Positions 61,474 to 64,000 of a stretch of 64,000 nt of DNA are shown here, piece after piece (the first letter of the stretch is position 1; every line of letters begins with the position of its first letter). This DNA comes from Phycisphaerae bacterium (GTDB lineage: Bacteria > Planctomycetota > Phycisphaerae > Phycisphaerales > Phycisphaeraceae), in contig JAUIGU010000022.1 of NCBI GenBank assembly GCA_030432595.1, positions 1 to 64,000 of the forward strand, read 5' to 3'. The notes beneath the pieces are model-generated. The model did not search any database, was not told the DNA's origin, and worked only from the letters and a program-made list of their open reading frames with translations. A program made the position numbers and the translations under genes.

Positions 61474-62520
61474 ATGCTTACCCGTGGAAACAAGTCGCGC
61501 AGCAGTGGGGGGGCGTTTGTGCCTTCGGGGGATTTGCGGTTTGTGGTGTTGTACGGGCCGGAGGAGATGTTGCAGCGGGGGCATCTGGACGCGTTGCGGG
61601 CCGTACTCGGGGAGGAACACGGCGATGTCGATGAACGGCGGTTTGACGGGGGGCACGTGGAGTTGGCGGAGGTGTTTGACGAGGTGCGGGGGTATTCGTT
61701 GATGGGCGGGTACAAGCTGGTGGTGGTGGAGGACGCGGACGAGTTTGTGAAGAAGCACCGGGAGGCGTTGGAGCGGTATGCGGCGAATCCGGTGGATCAC
61801 GCGACGCTGGTGCTTCGGCCGGGGTCGTGGGTGACGACGAGCAAGCTGCACAAGGCGTTAGTGAAGGCGGGTTCGGGCGGCGCGGTGGTGAAGTGCGAGG
61901 CGCCGCGGCCGGGCGAGGCGGTGACGTGGCTGGTGACGCGGACGGCGGAGGTGCACAAGGCGAAGCTGGACCGGGACGCGGCGGCGCTCCTGGTCGAGCG
62001 GGTGGGCACGTCGCTGACGGCGCTGGACACGGAGGCGGGCAAGCTGGCGCTGATGGCGTCGGCGGGTTCGCGTGGCGGGAACACCATCACGCGGCAATTG
62101 GTCGCGGAGGCGGTGGGCAAGGGGTCGGACGAGAAGGCGTGGGAGGTGCAGTCGGCGGTGCTGGACGGGATGCGGAACAATAGTGCGAAGGAGATGTTGG
62201 AGACGGTGCATGAGTTGATCGCAGTGGGCGGGCAGCCGGATGTGTTGGTGCTGTATTTCGTGGCGGATTTGATGCGGAAGTTCGCGGTGGCGGCGGCGAT
62301 GCGGAAGTCGGGAGGCAACGACGCGACGATCGGCAAGGCGCTGCGGCTGTGGGGGGCGGGGGCGTCGACGTTCCACAACGTGAGCCGACAGATCGACGAG
62401 GCGACGGCGGCGCGGCTGCTGTCGGCGGTGCTGGACGCGGACGCACGGAGTAAGTCGGGGTTGGGGTCGGCGAAGGGGAATCTCGAAGGGTTTTGCGTCG
62501 GTTTGGCCGATGTGGCTTGA
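61474..62520 (+). CDS. holA: DNA polymerase III subunit delta
   Basis: 348 residues from the ATG at 61474. Clamp-loader delta subunit with AAA+-like fold but degenerate P-loop: VVLYGPEEMLQRGHLDAL, GGYKLVVVEDADEFV, VLRPGSWVTTSKLHKALVKAG and the C-terminal helical domain (AAAMRKSGGNDATIGKALRLWG in parts). Loads the beta clamp on DNA. Divergent from the low-GC gene. Confidence 0.85.
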   Translation: MLTRGNKSRSSGGAFVPSGDLRFVVLYGPEEMLQRGHLDALRAVLGEEHGDVDERRFDGGHVELAEVFDEVRGYSLMGGYKLVVVEDADEFVKKHREALERYAANPVDHATLVLRPGSWVTTSKLHKALVKAGSGGAVVKCEAPRPGEAVTWLVTRTAEVHKAKLDRDAAALLVERVGTSLTALDTEAGKLALMASAGSRGGNTITRQLVAEAVGKGSDEKAWEVQSAVLDGMRNNSAKEMLETVHELIAVGGQPDVLVLYFVADLMRKFAVAAAMRKSGGNDATIGKALRLWGAGASTFHNVSRQIDEATAARLLSAVLDADARSKSGLGSAKGNLEGFCVGLADVA

Positions 62521-62731
62521 GATGGGGCAGCCAGGGCGGGGGTTGGGGTGTGGTTGTGGGTGGTTGATCCGGCCCTTCGCGTTGCTCAGGACCGGCTTAA
62601 GGGGGCGATGGGTGGGGTTTGCGGGTGGGGCGTGACGCCGGAGGCGTGGCGTGTGTGGCGGCTTGGTCTGATCGCGAGGTCAGCGCGGGTTGCCGGTGAA
62701 TCCTGTTCCGACTTGCTCGCATGGAGGCGAC

Positions 62732-64000
62732 ATGGCCGGTCTTGAAGACGTTGAACGTGGCGGGGTGTCGGGGGTTCGTCGTGTCGGTGCGGCCCGTGGG
62801 GGGCGCTTTTCGACGGCGGGCTTGCTGTCGGCGTGTCTGCTGAGCGCGGGCGCGGTGGGGTTGACGGGTTGTGAAGCCTCGCCGCAGCCGGGCGTGGCGC
62901 AGGGGCAGAGGCCTTACGGGGGCGCGGTGTCGCCGTCGTATCGGTACGAGGCGCCGCCGGAGGTGTTGGCGGCGCAGGGCCACGAGGCGGCGGGGATGGT
63001 GGATCCGGTGTCGGCGGTGCGGGACCAGCAGACGCATTTGGGGTCGATGGCGCCGCCGGTGGTGGAGGGTTTCGCGGACCCGGACGTGGCGTGGCTGAAC
63101 GTGCCCGGCGGCGCGGCCGCGGCGCCGGCGGCGGACCGGGAGGTGCTGCGCACGAGCGTGAAGCGCCTGGACGAGCGGGTGGACGCGACGGGCGGCGGCG
63201 GGCTGGCTGACGCGGCCCCCGGTGCGGACGGCGGGGCGGCGGGCAACGCGGAGATGAACCTCGACGCGGGCGATGCGCAGGGCGCGGAAGGCGACGAAGG
63301 CGAAGGCCCGGGCGAGGCCGCGCCGCAGCCGCTCTACGCCGACGCGACGAAGCTGACGCAGGCGGAACTGCTGGCCGAGCTGCGCGAGCGGTTGCTGGGC
63401 GACGATGCGCCGGCGGTGCGGCGGGCGTTGTCGGTGTCGGCGCTGTCGCTGGCGGACCCGACGATCGCGTTGTCGGACGAGCTCAGCGCGGATCTGACGC
63501 CCGAGCAGGCGGAGCTGGTGCAGCGGTACCGCACGCTGTTGCTGGAGATTGCGCAGCGGATCGACGCGGGGGACGTGGAGACGCTCGACGCGGAGGAGGT
63601 GGCGCGGGCGGTGTCGGGGTTGACGGGCCCACGGCCGGTGACGCTGCGGAACGCGGCGCTGTGTCGGCGGGTGAGCGGGTTCGGGGTGTACGAGCCGTTC
63701 GCCTCGCACGAGTTCATCGCGGGTCAGGAGAACCGGATGATCATCTACGCGGAGGTGGAGGATTTTGCGGTGGCGCCGGCGACGACGGACGGCGGTCGGC
63801 CGGGCTTCGCGGTGAGCCTGGAGCAGGAGGTGGTGCTGTACAACGAGGCGGACGGGCTGGCGGTATGGCGTCACGACCCGCAGCCGGTGCAGGACGTGTC
63901 GCGTCGGCAGCGGCGGGACTTCTGGGTGGTGCAGATGGTGGCATTGCCGGCGAACCTGGGCGTCGGGAAGTACCGGCTGAAGGTGCGGGTGAGCGACCTG
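62732..64000 (+). CDS. Predicted lipoprotein (C-terminus beyond the window)
   Basis: 423 codons visible, no stop before the window ends. N-terminal lipoprotein signal (STAGLLSACLLSAGAVGLTGC, lipobox LTGC with Cys47), then a Pro/Gly/Ala-rich disordered section (residues 50-230) and an acidic helical domain (VRRALSVSALSLADPTIALSDELSADLT in parts). Toward the visible end is a beta-type region (MIIYAEVEDFAVAPATTDGGRPGFAVSLEQ in parts). I do not recognise the family. Confidence 0.7.
   Translation, partial: MAGLEDVERGGVSGVRRVGAARGGRFSTAGLLSACLLSAGAVGLTGCEASPQPGVAQGQRPYGGAVSPSYRYEAPPEVLAAQGHEAAGMVDPVSAVRDQQTHLGSMAPPVVEGFADPDVAWLNVPGGAAAAPAADREVLRTSVKRLDERVDATGGGGLADAAPGADGGAAGNAEMNLDAGDAQGAEGDEGEGPGEAAPQPLYADATKLTQAELLAELRERLLGDDAPAVRRALSVSALSLADPTIALSDELSADLTPEQAELVQRYRTLLLEIAQRIDAGDVETLDAEEVARAVSGLTGPRPVTLRNAALCRRVSGFGVYEPFASHEFIAGQENRMIIYAEVEDFAVAPATTDGGRPGFAVSLEQEVVLYNEADGLAVWRHDPQPVQDVSRRQRRDFWVVQMVALPANLGVGKYRLKVRVSDL

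Overview
The window looks like a chromosomal segment of a GC-rich, flagellated planctomycete, most probably of the class Phycisphaerae. The grounds are: very high GC with mostly G/C third positions; a planctomycete-type MoxR/DUF58/DUF4129/DUF4350/SpoIIM/RDD cluster; two secreted proteins ending in PEP-CTERM-like sorting signals, one with a dockerin-like EF-hand segment; many small zinc-ribbon membrane proteins; and frequent GTG/TTG starts without clear Shine-Dalgarno sequences. The assignment is inferred from gene content; no 16S rRNA is present. I see no rRNA, tRNA or CRISPR array.

Layout. 1-3.3 kb: a nitrilase-family hydrolase (cut by the window edge), divergent from a CoA-acylating methylmalonate-semialdehyde dehydrogenase, then a metallophosphoesterase. 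3.4-8.6 kb (minus): a reduced type II secretion/type IV pilus-like operon (GspE-like ATPase, two different GspF-like proteins, three pseudopilin-like proteins). 8.7-18.8 kb: the MoxR cluster (B-box protein, membrane protein, DUF4129, DUF4350 with zinc ribbon, MoxR, DUF58), convergent SpoIIM, three RDD proteins (two from a recent tandem duplication) and two small membrane proteins. 19-28.5 kb: CPBP protease, lipoprotein, rpmB, dnaG, rpoD, an ABC ATPase and an M42-type peptidase.

28.5-42 kb is a flagellar locus: a 65-residue ORF, flgF, flgG, flgA, flgH, flgI, flgJ-like rod-binding gene, flgN, flgK, flgL, fliW, a four-helix-bundle gene, csrA and fliC. A sigma-54-type promoter sits directly before flgI. 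The fliC leader has its Shine-Dalgarno in the loop of a perfect hairpin, a near-ideal CsrA target, consistent with the FliW-CsrA-flagellin regulatory circuit. 42-64 kb: a TPR protein, cysS, small membrane/lipoproteins, a CorC-like protein with ybeY, a VCBS/FG-GAP PEP-CTERM protein, a STAS/anti-sigma-kinase pair, a glycosyltransferase, a LysM protein, lysA, surE-mgtE, a PL9-like pectate lyase homologue, a low-GC zinc-ribbon gene, holA and a partial lipoprotein.

The most unusual aspect is the density of dispersed palindromic repeats: at least seven sequence-distinct families lie between genes, and some run into coding sequence (dnaG linker, tails of a glycosyltransferase and probably ybeY). One family, built of CAGTAG/CTACTG units, encloses the four-helix-bundle gene and appears to supply its Shine-Dalgarno and stop codon; two gene-less copies of the same inverted repeat lie just upstream of flgG and flgK. 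This looks like a mobile unit and its deletion derivatives. A separate non-coding repeat of about 600 bp occurs twice in inverted orientation, 40 kb apart. A promoter-hairpin-terminator cassette at about 28.5-28.6 kb looks like an unannotated small RNA.
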